A DNA stretch of 64,000 bases from Zarea fungicola (Eukaryota; Ascomycota; Sordariomycetes; Hypocreales; Cordycipitaceae), in assembly GCA_900169235.1 (NCBI GenBank), contig FWCC01000125.1, forward strand, positions 62,001 to 126,000, read 5' to 3'. The translations under genes were made by a program, and so were the position numbers. Position 1 is the first letter of the stretch. Every line of letters starts with the position of its first letter. Shown here in pieces: positions 1 to 9,334 of the stretch. Below the pieces are notes generated by a model. That model saw only the letters and a program-made list of their open reading frames with translations. It searched no databases and had not been told where the DNA came from.

Positions 1-1050
1 TGACGAGATCATCATGTCTGGGTATGTTTCCGGCAGTACGAAAATTCTCGCCACCCCTGGTATACTAACCAGAACACTAGAGCCAATCTGTCGACAGATT
101 ACTTTACCAATCGCCAGGATAGATATCACCTCTTCTCGTCGAAGCAGGTTACTGATCACTTTTGGAACATTCACAATGGTGTCACCTCATTCAGCTTCCT
201 CGTCAGACCATCGGACCAGCAAGCCGGCTTCACGCTCGACTGGCCCTCTACCAATTCCACACCCTCACCCCTAGAGGACCCCCAAGCCTTCGTCAATGGC
301 GCAACCTCTGTCCTGACACCGCTCCTCACCGTCTCCGGCCGCGCGAAGCCCAGCGCCCTCGAGAACACACGCGTCTACCTCCTAGGTCAGATGACACAAA
401 TCACCACAAAGCCCGACCCGGCGACCGAGCTGCCCGCCATCACCTCCATCCTCAACCGCCTCGCGAACCCCGCCTACCGCGAATCCTCATGGACCTTCAC
501 CGCCGGCTACTTCAACCCGGCACCTTCCCTCACCAAGCTCCTCCTCAACTCGGCGTCCACCAACAACGTCGTCATCACCGCATCACCGGAGGCCAACGGG
601 TTCTACAAGTCGCCCGGCGTGTCCGGCCTGCTCCCGGACGCCTACACGCTCCTGGCCAAGCGCTTCGTGCATGCCGCCCACCACGGCGGCCGCCGCGCTG
701 ACATTACGCTGAAGGAGTGGCGCCACGGCGTGGTGGGCCAGCCGGGCGGCTGGACGTACCACGCCAAGGGCTTGTGGGTGGCTATGCCGGGGGATGAGGG
801 ACGGCCCGCGATGAGCGTTATTGGGAGCTCAAACTACACGAAGCGCAGCTACTCGCACGACCTCGAGGTCGGTGCGCTCATCGTCACCAAGGATGACGGG
901 CTCAAGGATAGGCTGGCGGGTGAGCAGGCGTGGCTGCAGGAGCATGCACGCGCGATGACGAGGGAGGACTTTTCGACGAATGAGCGCAGGGTGGGATTGA
1001 AAGTCAGGATCGCCATGTGGATTGTGTCGCTTGTTGGAGGAGCGCTGTAA
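1..1050 (+). CDS. PGS1: CDP-diacylglycerol--glycerol-3-phosphate 3-phosphatidyltransferase (phosphatidylglycerophosphate synthase), 5' end outside window
   Basis: This enzyme makes phosphatidylglycerol phosphate from CDP-diacylglycerol and glycerol-3-phosphate, the committed step of cardiolipin synthesis at the mitochondrial inner membrane. The window opens inside the gene. The visible exons are 2-21 and 81-1050, joined across an intron at 22-80 (GTATGT donor, CTAAC branch point, CTAG end). The join restores the reading SGANLSTDYFTNRQDRY, which is the end of the first phospholipase-D-type HKD motif. The second HKD region is visible as YHAKGLW followed by GSSNYTKRS. The C-terminus is a short hydrophobic tail ending at the TAA at 1048-1050. 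The N-terminal part, with the mitochondrial presequence and the first HxK, lies upstream of base 1. The family call is strong. Confidence 0.9.
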
Positions 1051-1323
1051 AAACCATGTATAATATTACCTTTTGAGCAAGCATTATTCAAATAGCCAAA
1101 CGAGTCTAGGCCTCGGATATAATACTTAATATACCCAAAAATAGAGATATAGAACAAAGTTCAATAGCAGTTTAGCAAGCAATGTCCGTGTCAAGTATAC
1201 AATGTGTTTTGGTATAGAATAATACACTCTAAATGAGGCTTGATATTTTACAGCTGCGCCACTAGATTAAATTTGGCGACTTTTTTGTTCCCGCTTCCCT
1301 TCTCCTCGCCACCTTTTCTATAC

Positions 1324-2418
1324 TTACAAGACCTTTTCGCCGGTCACGGGTCCGCCCAATGGAAGGCCGCCTACGACAATACGAGTGACCAAATCGCTCT
1401 GGTGCTGCTCAATCATCTCCCGGAGCACGCTCCTCTCCATAACCACCTTGCCCGTCTCCAGCAGGTCCTTGATATCCACGTCTGGCAGGTCCAGCGCGCG
1501 GCCCTCGGTAGGAACCTGCTCCATGGCCTCGTATAGTCGATCCCTGCGATCCCCCGTTACAAACAGGGTACGTCCATCCGCACGGCCCAGCCTCAGCGCT
1601 CCAAGCACGCCCCTCATGTATTTCTCCAGGTACGCCTCCCGTAGGCCGCCAGTCAGGAACTTGTTGACGCTCTCAAAGTCCTCTGGCAGCGCAAGCTCCA
1701 TGCCATCCTCGCAGATAATGAGCTCGCCGCGGCGGTAGCGGTAGCTGAGGGCGGTGCGCCAGGCCTTGTCGTAGACTTTGCGATTGAGCTTGGTGCCAAA
1801 GTCGCGAGGGTGCGGGCCAAAAGTCTTACCGCCGCCGCGGATGAGAGGACTTTGGCGGGTGCCCATACGCGCACGACCTGTGCCCTTCTGGGGCCGCATC
1901 TTGCGGTGGGAGCCGTGGACATCGTAGCGCGTCTTGGTCGAGGCGGTGCCTTGGCGGGTGTTGTCGCCCTCGTAAACGACGGCCATGTGCAGGAGGTCGC
2001 GGCGGAGGGGCAAGTAGAGGTGGTTGACGGACCATTGCTCGAGGGAGGTCGGCTCGAGGTGGGGGAAGCTGTGAATGGTGACGGGGACGGTGGAAACTGT
2101 AGCAGGACATAGTTAGATTTGGAGCTCAACGAGAAGTGGCCGCATATTCCATCTATTGGTTTGCGCCATGGGCCTCTTACTTGGGTTCCAAGATTGAATT
2201 ATGCTCTGAGGGGTGGAAGCAGATTTCGTAATTTCAGGCGCAGGCGATTCCGTTGCCATGGAGCGCGCAAACGTTTTGCTAATGGTGGGCTTCAAAGCAG
2301 TTAGCAACGACGCGATCAGGCAAATAGGAGTATCATGTGCCACTGCACGTACCTTTGTCGCCGATATCCTCAGCACGGACAGCGCCTCAGCGAGGCATCC
2401 TGTGGTTCTTGAAGCCAT
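1324..2418 (-). CDS. YML6: Mitochondrial large-subunit ribosomal protein uL4m
   Basis: Component of the mitochondrial ribosome large subunit, uL4 family (yeast YmL6). Three exons read on the minus strand: 2418-2353, 2289-2181 and 2096-1324, giving 315 residues. Introns are 2352-2290 (GTACGT, CTAAC, acceptor AAG) and 2180-2097 (GTAAGA, CTAAC, ACAG), and phases agree at both joins. The family signature is clear in the third exon: a [14 protein letters not shown] stretch followed by a [13 protein letters not shown] stretch, the rRNA-binding loop of L4 proteins. The N-terminus is basic and hydroxylated as expected for a mitochondrial targeting sequence. The start was set at the first ATG of the spliced frame (2418). 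It is divergent from the mL38 gene with about 280 nt between the starts. Confidence 0.9.
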
Positions 2419-2700
2419 TTTCACCAATCTATACACCGTAACGACACCCAATTGATGCTCGATCGACGGTTTCCTTGGGTGGTCTTGATGTCGTCGTAGC
2501 TTGTATTGAAGTCGTAGAAAATCATGACACTAAGAAAAACCGGGCCGGCCTGATTCCGCCAACATCAGCCTACAAATTTGAGTGGGTCGCCCAAAGCAGT
2601 CGCCAGAAGCTTTTTTGGCAAAGACTCCAGCCGACTCCCGTTTTCCAGCATCCTCCGAGCGACAAGTACGGGAAGCGCACAACCTCCCATCACAGTCACA
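2419..2700. promoter_or_regulatory. Shared divergent promoter of uL4m and mL38
   Basis: A 282-nt gap separates the start codons of two mitochondrial large-subunit ribosomal protein genes that point away from each other. It must contain both promoters and both 5' leaders. I see no TATA box. Shared regulation is inferred from the layout only. Confidence 0.6.
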
Positions 2701-4107
2701 ATGTCAGGGTGCCGAGCGGTCGCACGGCCGCTAACGAGGCAATTGACACAAAAATGCGTCATGCGGACATTTAGCAGCAGCGCAGTCCGCGCCTCCGAGA
2801 CGACAAAGGAGCCAGTCAAATCGACACCCGCGACACCAGGGCCCCTGGATCTCGACCCCAATACAGTACCGAGGGAACTTGAGCAGGAGTTGATTGGACA
2901 GGGCACAATGCCCATTGGATCACGACGCCGACGCGAGGCCATCAGGACAACGGGCAGCCTCCCCTTTGAGCAGCTCCCTTTTCAGGCGTTCCAGGAGGCA
3001 CGCAAGATCTTGGCCGCCGATCGTGAGCAAAAAATGGCGAGCCTCAAGGCCACAGTCGAGAAGATTGCGGGACTTGAGGCCAAGGATGCGGCTACGGTAA
3101 AAGGTGGCGAGGCGATGAAGCAGACCAAGCTTAAGAGCTTGCACAAGGAGGCGCACCGCCTGACGATTCTGGCGGACATTAACGATCCGCTGGTCAAGAA
3201 GAGATTTGAAGATGGACTTGGTAAGGATCACCGTAGTATGCAAGAAAAGGGAACGCATTGAGTTAACAGGTTGCACTTAGGCGACATGGCCAAGCCAATC
3301 TATCGTCATCTCGCCGAGAAGAAGTGGCGCGCATACGACTACAAGCTCATCAAGCAGCGAATCGAGCAGTTCCACATTGTCCCCGATGTTCTCCCCAAAC
3401 TCGAGCCTGTTGTCGACGTGCAGCTCTACTTCGAAAATGCCAAGATCCCACCGGGAAGCGTCGTCCCAAGCGACATTAGTGAGCGCCTTCCCCGTCTTAA
3501 GGTGCAGCCCTTTGACGATAAGGGCGAGCGTCTCATCACAATCGTCGTGGTCGATGCAGATGTTCCCGATGTCGCCAACAATAACTTCTCAAAGCGCTGC
3601 CATTACATCGCCACCAACATCCCCGTCAGCCCCTCGCTGCCCGCCGTGGCGCTGCCGCACATAACTGGCGCCGACCAGCTGGCCGTGCCCTGGCTTGCCC
3701 CTTACTCGACCAAGGGTGCGCCGTACCACCGTCTGGGCATCTACGTGCTCGAGCAAAAGGCGGGTGGCAGTGGGCCGCTCGACGCCGCCAAGATGAAGGA
3801 GCTCTACGCGGAGCAGCGCGAGAACTTTTCGCTCAAGTCGTTCCGCGATAAATTTGAGCTGACGCCTGTTGGATTCAACATGTTCCGCAGCGTGTGGGAT
3901 GAGCAGACAGCGGAAGTGATGGCGCGCCACGGCATCGAGGGCGCCGAGCTGGAGCTGCGCCCGCAGCGTGTATACAGCCTGAAGCAGCCGATCAAGCAGC
4001 GCGGTTGGGAGGCCAAGTACCAGAGCGCCAAGTACCGCCATCTGGACAAGTACACAAAGAACATCAAGGGCATCTCCAACTCCAAGGGCTGGACGAAGCG
4101 TCGTTGA
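2701..4107 (+). CDS. MRPL35: Mitochondrial large-subunit ribosomal protein mL38 (PEBP-like, yeast MRPL35)
   Basis: Mitochondrial ribosome large-subunit protein built on a phosphatidylethanolamine-binding-protein (PEBP) fold. Exons are 2701-3220 and 3281-4107, giving 448 residues. The intron 3221-3280 has a GTAAGG donor and CTTAG acceptor and is phase 1 on both sides. The start is the ATG at 2701 because the frame upstream of it has only non-ATG codons. The protein begins with an arginine- and serine-rich presequence ending near RTFSSSAVR. The PEBP part is visible around VVVDADVPDVANNNFSKRCH and YSTKGAPYHRLGIYVLEQK. The C-terminus is basic, ending WTKRR. In the ribosome this family uses the PEBP fold structurally, and no enzyme activity is expected. 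Confidence 0.9.
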
Positions 4108-4763
4108 GGAGGACAGGCTTTACTAAGAGGAAGAAGGAGCAAAGTTCTATTGCAGGACCATGTACACAACCCGACTACTTTTTTTTTTCTTCACAATTTT
4201 TGTTTATGCATGTAGTAGTGATGGAAAGGGTTGTATCATTGGGATGTAAAAAAATTAATGATGCCGGGTTTTGTTTTGCATTGTTGGTGCAAAACCAGCA
4301 TCATTAGCTGTACTATATATATACAAGCAGGAGTGGGCAAAGTTTCTTCCACCCTGAAAGGAGGGCCCGTAAAAGACATCTCAGAATATAATATCCCGTT
4401 GCCAACATTTCGAAAAGTATTTTCAATTTCTCGACATCTTTCCCGTCCCTCGACTTTTTTCGAAACGGAGGAGAAAGAGATACCGTTCATGCAGTGCCGT
4501 TATGCCAGTTTGCCCCGTCGCCAGTGCCTTTCGATTCGTTTCTTGTTTTTGGTCATGATCGCGTAGAAAAAAAAGGAGGAAAATATGAGACGAAAAAACC
4601 ATAGATGCCGCAAAATATGAAGATGAAATCATTGCCAGATGACTCCATCAAGGGAGAGAAGAAGAAGAGAAAGGGTAACAACAAAACTCGCGTTAAAACA
4701 CAACGTGGTCAAAGATGCCAACAAATACAAGAAATACATCAAGACAGAAAATCATGCCTTCTT
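4108..4763. other. Convergent intergenic region
   Basis: Holds the 3' ends of the convergent mL38 and bZIP genes. It is rich in short T and A runs suited to polyadenylation signals. I see no further gene. Confidence 0.6.
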
Positions 4764-5728
4764 CTAGGAGACCATGAGAATATCTTGATTGAAAATATTG
4801 TTGGCATTGTCTGCGTCGCCAGGTCGACGACTGTGATCAAACGGAGCTTTTGAACCGGGCGGGGGGAACATTCTTGGCATGGCATCTGTTGTCACCATTA
4901 ATACATGTACTTATAACGAGTGTTTTTTTTCTTCCTTTTTTTTCAATCTCAACAAAAGTACGCACCATTCATGGGAACATCTCCCCTCGGATCACGCGCC
5001 GAGGGAGCGGATGAGCCGCTCGTAACAGTGTATTGCTGTTGGTCGTGCAGGTTGGCCGTGCTCATGCGCCGCACGAAGCTATCGGCCTCGTTGCGGATCC
5101 AATCGTCAATGTTGGGATCGTTGCATGTGGCATGCGCCATGACGAGGTTCTTGAGCTGGGTAACCTCGTCCATCAGCTCCTTGCTCTCGAGAGTCAGAGC
5201 CTTGTAGCGGCTCTCGAGCTCCATCTTACGGCGCTCGAGACCGTCCTGCCACTGCTTCTTCCGCTGGCGGCACTTTGATGCCGCGGCGCGGTTGCGCTCG
5301 AGGTTTCGCTTGCGACGCTTCTCAGCGGCGCCGCCTCCCCTTGTCGACGTGGTGGTGGTGGTGTTACCGCTGTTAGTGGTACCGCCGCTGGCCCGTTTGG
5401 ATTTGGATGCCGCTCCGGTTCTGGATTTCGAGGTTGGCATTTTGCTGGTGGCTTTTCTGGTTCTGGTACTGGGCTTCTTAGATGTAAAGTAGTCTTGCGG
5501 TTCTTCTTCTACCTCCTTCTCAGAGTCCTTGTCGTCACCGCTGTTGGATATGCTTGGGTCTGTGTCTGGTGTGGATATTCGTGGAACAGACGAGGTTGAT
5601 GTTGTACGAGAGGACGAATTGTCCGTTTCAAAGAGGGGTTGCTGTTGGATGAGAGCGCCCGGGTCGATGGGAAAGTTGGTGCCGTCCAGCATGGCAGACA
5701 GGCCAGGATCGAGTTGAGTGTTGTTCAT
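4764..5728 (-). CDS. ATF/CREB-family bZIP transcription factor
   Basis: Nuclear DNA-binding regulator of the ATF/CREB type, 294 residues. Exon 1 is 5728-4966 and exon 2 is 4885-4764. The intron 4965-4886 (GTGCGT donor, ACAG acceptor, phase 1) replaces an early stop with 40 further residues rich in Pro, Asp and Asn ending ILMVS. The basic region (about 136-160) carries NRAAASKCR, the N-x7-R signature. Leucines at 164, 171, 178, 185 and 192 form the zipper. Before it lies a Ser/Thr-rich acidic region (40-80) and a basic linker. The start is the ATG at 5728, because the frame upstream opens only with a TTG. The family resembles small stress and sporulation bZIPs such as AtfB or Atf21, but the exact orthologue is not established. 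A long upstream region suggests complex regulation. Confidence 0.85.
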
Positions 5729-7985
5729 CACCTGTATAATAACCGTATGCTTTGGTATACTTGCTGTGGCGTTCAATGTGTGTCTCTCGACTTTAGGCGT
5801 GCTCCAAATTGTCCAGGGGAGGAAGTTGTGAGGAACAGCAGAGGGCGGGGGAAAAAAATGCGTGATGCAGATTATGGGATATTTTCCCAATCCAGGCTAA
5901 GTTTTGTAACGGAAATTGAAGAGGGGGAAAAAGCTTGTTTGCGTAAGGTGAGGAGAAGAGCCTTGGCTTTGGCCGGGTGTAGTAAGGTGTTTGCTGTTTA
6001 CAGGTATTTGTGGTGTGGTGGTGGCGAAAGCAGTTGCAGCTTCAGTGGTTTGCAGTGGTAGCAACTCAGCCACATCTGTTTTTGGGGCATGGGAAATATA
6101 TATGGCATTCTGAAGAGATTAACAAATTAAAGGACGACGACTAAGCAAATGAAAACCGGGAAATAGAACGTGCTCCTCCTTCGTTTTGTTCGGCAGCTGT
6201 TGAGCCACGCCATCATTGGAGTGCCACACGCTAAAATTAACTAGGGGAAAACGGTTTGTAGACTGTGGAGAGGCCGTATTTTCCCTTTTCAGATCGGCGA
6301 TCAAGTCCAGCAAAAAGTAATGAGACAACAAAGTGCGTAGTAAAACGTCCGCAATCCGTTGGCATGAGGCTGACTCTGTCAAATACTGGGCGGTTGAGTC
6401 ACTACTTGATAGCTTGATAGCCTGACTTGGAAGCCAGAATCGGCAGAGATGATTAAAATCGTAACCTCAAACCATAGGCCCTCGCAAACCTGTAGAAGAA
6501 GATGCATGCAAACAAACGCACCAAGCCTCTATCAGAAACAAACATAGATTTCAGACGACGTCATTCATGTGGCGCGGTAATCCTTATCATTGGCTGTGGC
6601 TGATGCTTTCTCTTGACAATAATGGTGAATAACCACGTACCATCTGACAAAGACAGGCCGCCTCATTACTCCATAAGTTATATTGATTCCCCCAATGATT
6701 TTTCTAGTGAAAGAACTGATGGCGTTTTCTGCGACTTTACTAGCTGCTAGAGTGTGCAAATCGGCCGATGCGCTGGGTACTTTTCCTGCACATACCCGCA
6801 TTGGGCATTGGATCGCCACAAATCCGGACATTGTGCTCCGAGTACATGATAAAGCTGAAGACCCAGTTTATGCGGCGTCCTGGGCAAGTGGCTACCAGTA
6901 AGTAGCTAGTAGGTAGTATTTGGGATGCGCAGGTATTCCAGTTTTATTAGATCATTTGTAGGGCAAGAGCTTCATATCAATAGCTACGCACAGACTGTGG
7001 CTGACGCAGCTATCAGTGAATCTGTTGTGTGGCTCTGCTTAAACGGTGCGACTTTGGTATTTGGTCAGTTTGCCACCAATGCAACAAACAAATAATGAAA
7101 TGAAATGCTCGCACCTTAAACAGCTTCGTTGTATTTGGCAAATGATCTCGTTTATTTTAAACGAAGCCGGACCTTGATCTACGCAACGGCCCACGAACGA
7201 CCCCATCAAGACGTTTCGACTTTTCAATAATATAAAAAGAATCAACGTCGTGGGTCATTTTCTTAGCACAACGGGCGAAACGGACAAAACCCTCCGCAGC
7301 CTGAGATTGTGCAACACGGACGGAGGACTATTACGGCATTGGCGGCCGCGGAAATCTAATTTGTTTCCAAGTCCTTTCCCCGTCTTAATCGAGCAAGATT
7401 TTCAATCTCCAAATCAGCAGGCCAAAAGATCAAAAGATCAGAAAGATGCTAGATGGGATGGGTTGCCAGGCACGCCCCAAAACGACGTCACTGTATTAAA
7501 ACGTGCTGTTGATTTTAGTGGTAGTTACAGTGGGTGTACTCCTTAGTTGGTCTCCAAGGCGGCCAGCGTGTTAGCGGACAACCACTACACAGCTTGCGCC
7601 TGTTTCGCCACTACCTTACTAAACAGCTACCCCTCACGCTTCCAGGTACTAAATTGACAGACGAAATGATTTGGGAATTAGGTACAAAGCTAGTCCCCAG
7701 AATCCCCAGGAGTTACTAATGGTTAGCCAGTTGACCAGTAGGCGCTGTCACCCTAAAAGAGCTGTCGCGAATGTACAGTGCAAAGTCACCTGATGTCGCG
7801 CAAGTGCACGCCAGCCCCTCACCCCACTGGTGTAAAGTGGCATGACGCGTCTAATCGCGTTTTCACTAGCTCGCACCATCATCAACTCTCCTCCGCTACA
7901 TCCAGCTACCTTAATTGAAGCCAAAGGCAAAACAAAACCGATTATCCCCGTAAACTGCAAAAGAAAGAAACTTGGCGACCGCATC
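5729..7985. other. Long intergenic region between the bZIP gene and RPA3
   Basis: About 2.3 kb between two divergent genes. Several 60-140-codon open stretches exist, but none has a recognisable domain, a consistent codon pattern or convincing splice partners. It probably holds the long 5' leader and promoter of the bZIP gene and the RPA3 promoter. Confidence 0.5.
7845..7850 (+). promoter_or_regulatory. MluI cell-cycle box (MCB, ACGCGT) upstream of RPA3
   Basis: The hexamer ACGCGT lies 136 nt upstream of the RPA3 start codon. MCB boxes bound by the MBF (Mbp1/Swi6) factor drive G1/S expression of DNA replication genes in yeasts. Position and neighbouring gene fit that role. A single hexamer can also occur by chance. 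Confidence 0.45.
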
Positions 7986-8489
7986 ATGTCTGAACACATT
8001 GCTGCCCCGCGCATCACTGCGTCTAGCCTCGACTCCTTCGTCAACAAGCACGTCAGCATCGTTGGTAAAGTAACACAGCTTCGCGGCGACCAGGCCACCA
8101 TTGACGCCGACGGCAACGTGACTATTCTTCTCAATCGTGTAAGCTCTCTCTTCCAACCGCCAAGGTCATCTCGAATGATGAGAAAAAAAGAGAAAGCAAA
8201 ACTAATTTCATATTCCTAATTTCCAGGAAGCTCATCTCACAAACGGAAATGCTGCCCTCTTCATCGGCAAGGTTAACCCTGACCTATCCATTAAAGCCCT
8301 GAGCTCCCGCGATGTGGGTACTGGTGTTGGTATGTTTTCTCTTTTCATTATTTACGATGCAAGAACGAAGAACGTTGAAGGGAGAGAGAAGAAGAATGCT
8401 AATCAAGCTGTTCCTTTTTAGACATGGGCCTTTGCACGCAAGTTGCCGAGGTCGCCCAGCGCCACAAGGACATTTTCGGCGACAACTGA
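7986..8489 (+). CDS. RFA3: Replication protein A 14 kDa subunit (RPA3)
   Basis: Smallest subunit of the RPA single-stranded DNA-binding heterotrimer used in replication and repair. Exons are 7986-8138, 8227-8329 and 8422-8489, giving 107 residues. Introns 8139-8226 (GTAAGC...CCAG) and 8330-8421 (GTATGT...TTAG) are in phase. The product is one OB fold, with strands visible in SIVGKVTQLRGDQATIDA and NVTILLNREAHL, ending in a short helix AQRHKDIFGDN. The length matches fungal RPA3. An in-frame ATG at 7842 would add 48 residues of unrelated character. I prefer 7986 because the family starts there. An MCB-like box upstream fits S-phase expression. Confidence 0.85.
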
Positions 8490-8594
8490 AGCCGACCAGA
8501 TCATGGCCACCACGGTCACTACGGCCAGCAACATCCGTCTCGCGCCGGCGCCACCGCCACTGTTGCTCATTTTGTACCGCCTCACCGAGTGGCC

Positions 8595-9092
8595 ATGATC
8601 TGGCCGCGGCCATCCGCAGCACATGGCAATGGGGGTGCTGCGACGGCAACGGCGACAGCTGACACTGCTGCCGGAGCCACGACAGCAGCCCGTTCTGATG
8701 ATGATTTGCTCGCTGACCGACTCTGGACCCAAGAGTCTGTAGCTACCACCGCGACGGATTATAATTTTGGCACTGACGGCCACGACATCGACGGCGTTGA
8801 TGCTGATGATGATGACGACGACGACGACGACACCTACAGTTTTGTACTTAGCCAGCCCCCATCCCCTGCATGGGAGACGAGCCATTTAGAATCACCCTTT
8901 ATCCCTTCTGCGCAGCCCGTGTTTTACCCGTTCTCGCCCCCGGCCTCGGGCATTCGTCCACTGACGCCGCCGTCATCCACACGACGCGGCCATGCAAATC
9001 ATGCTTCGGCGTCCGACTTGGGATCAGTTTCGGATATTGACGATGACATTTGGGATGAGATTGTCCAGCAGATTTCACAAGTAAACTTGTGA
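8595..9092 (+). CDS. Hypothetical low-complexity acidic protein
   Basis: I do not recognise this gene. The ATG at 8595 opens a 165-residue frame about 105 nt after the RPA3 stop. The product starts with an Ala/Thr-rich stretch (residues 15-33), then a run of nine Asp near residue 75, then Ser/Pro-rich segments with FYPFSPP and LTPPSS. It ends in an acidic helix, DIDDDIWDEIVQQISQ. That ending looks like a short interaction motif rather than chance translation. No enzyme domain or membrane segment is seen. The GC-rich 5' part is open in several frames, so the start is uncertain and the whole ORF might belong to the RPA3 3' region. Confidence 0.4.
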   Translation: MIWPRPSAAHGNGGAATATATADTAAGATTAARSDDDLLADRLWTQESVATTATDYNFGTDGHDIDGVDADDDDDDDDDTYSFVLSQPPSPAWETSHLESPFIPSAQPVFYPFSPPASGIRPLTPPSSTRRGHANHASASDLGSVSDIDDDIWDEIVQQISQVNL

Positions 9093-9334
9093 CAGCTGTT
9101 CACGGCTTCAATAATGATGCAGAGTCATGTTCAGAAATGTCTGTTAATGGAAAATACTATTTCTTATGCCCTGAATGACTGCTCGCTTTGATAAATAAAT
9201 CCATCATTTCTTTTCTTTGAAACTAAACAATGTCCAATTGTTGCATTGTCGATGCTACACTTCAAAACCCATCTTCCAAAACTCATTTACGCTCACCCTC
9301 ATGTAACCCTGACATGGTACTAATACATGAAGCA

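Noticed and set aside
6565..6901. Overlapping 70-90-codon frames on both strands
   Set aside because: Short, overlapping each other, no motif and no splice partners.
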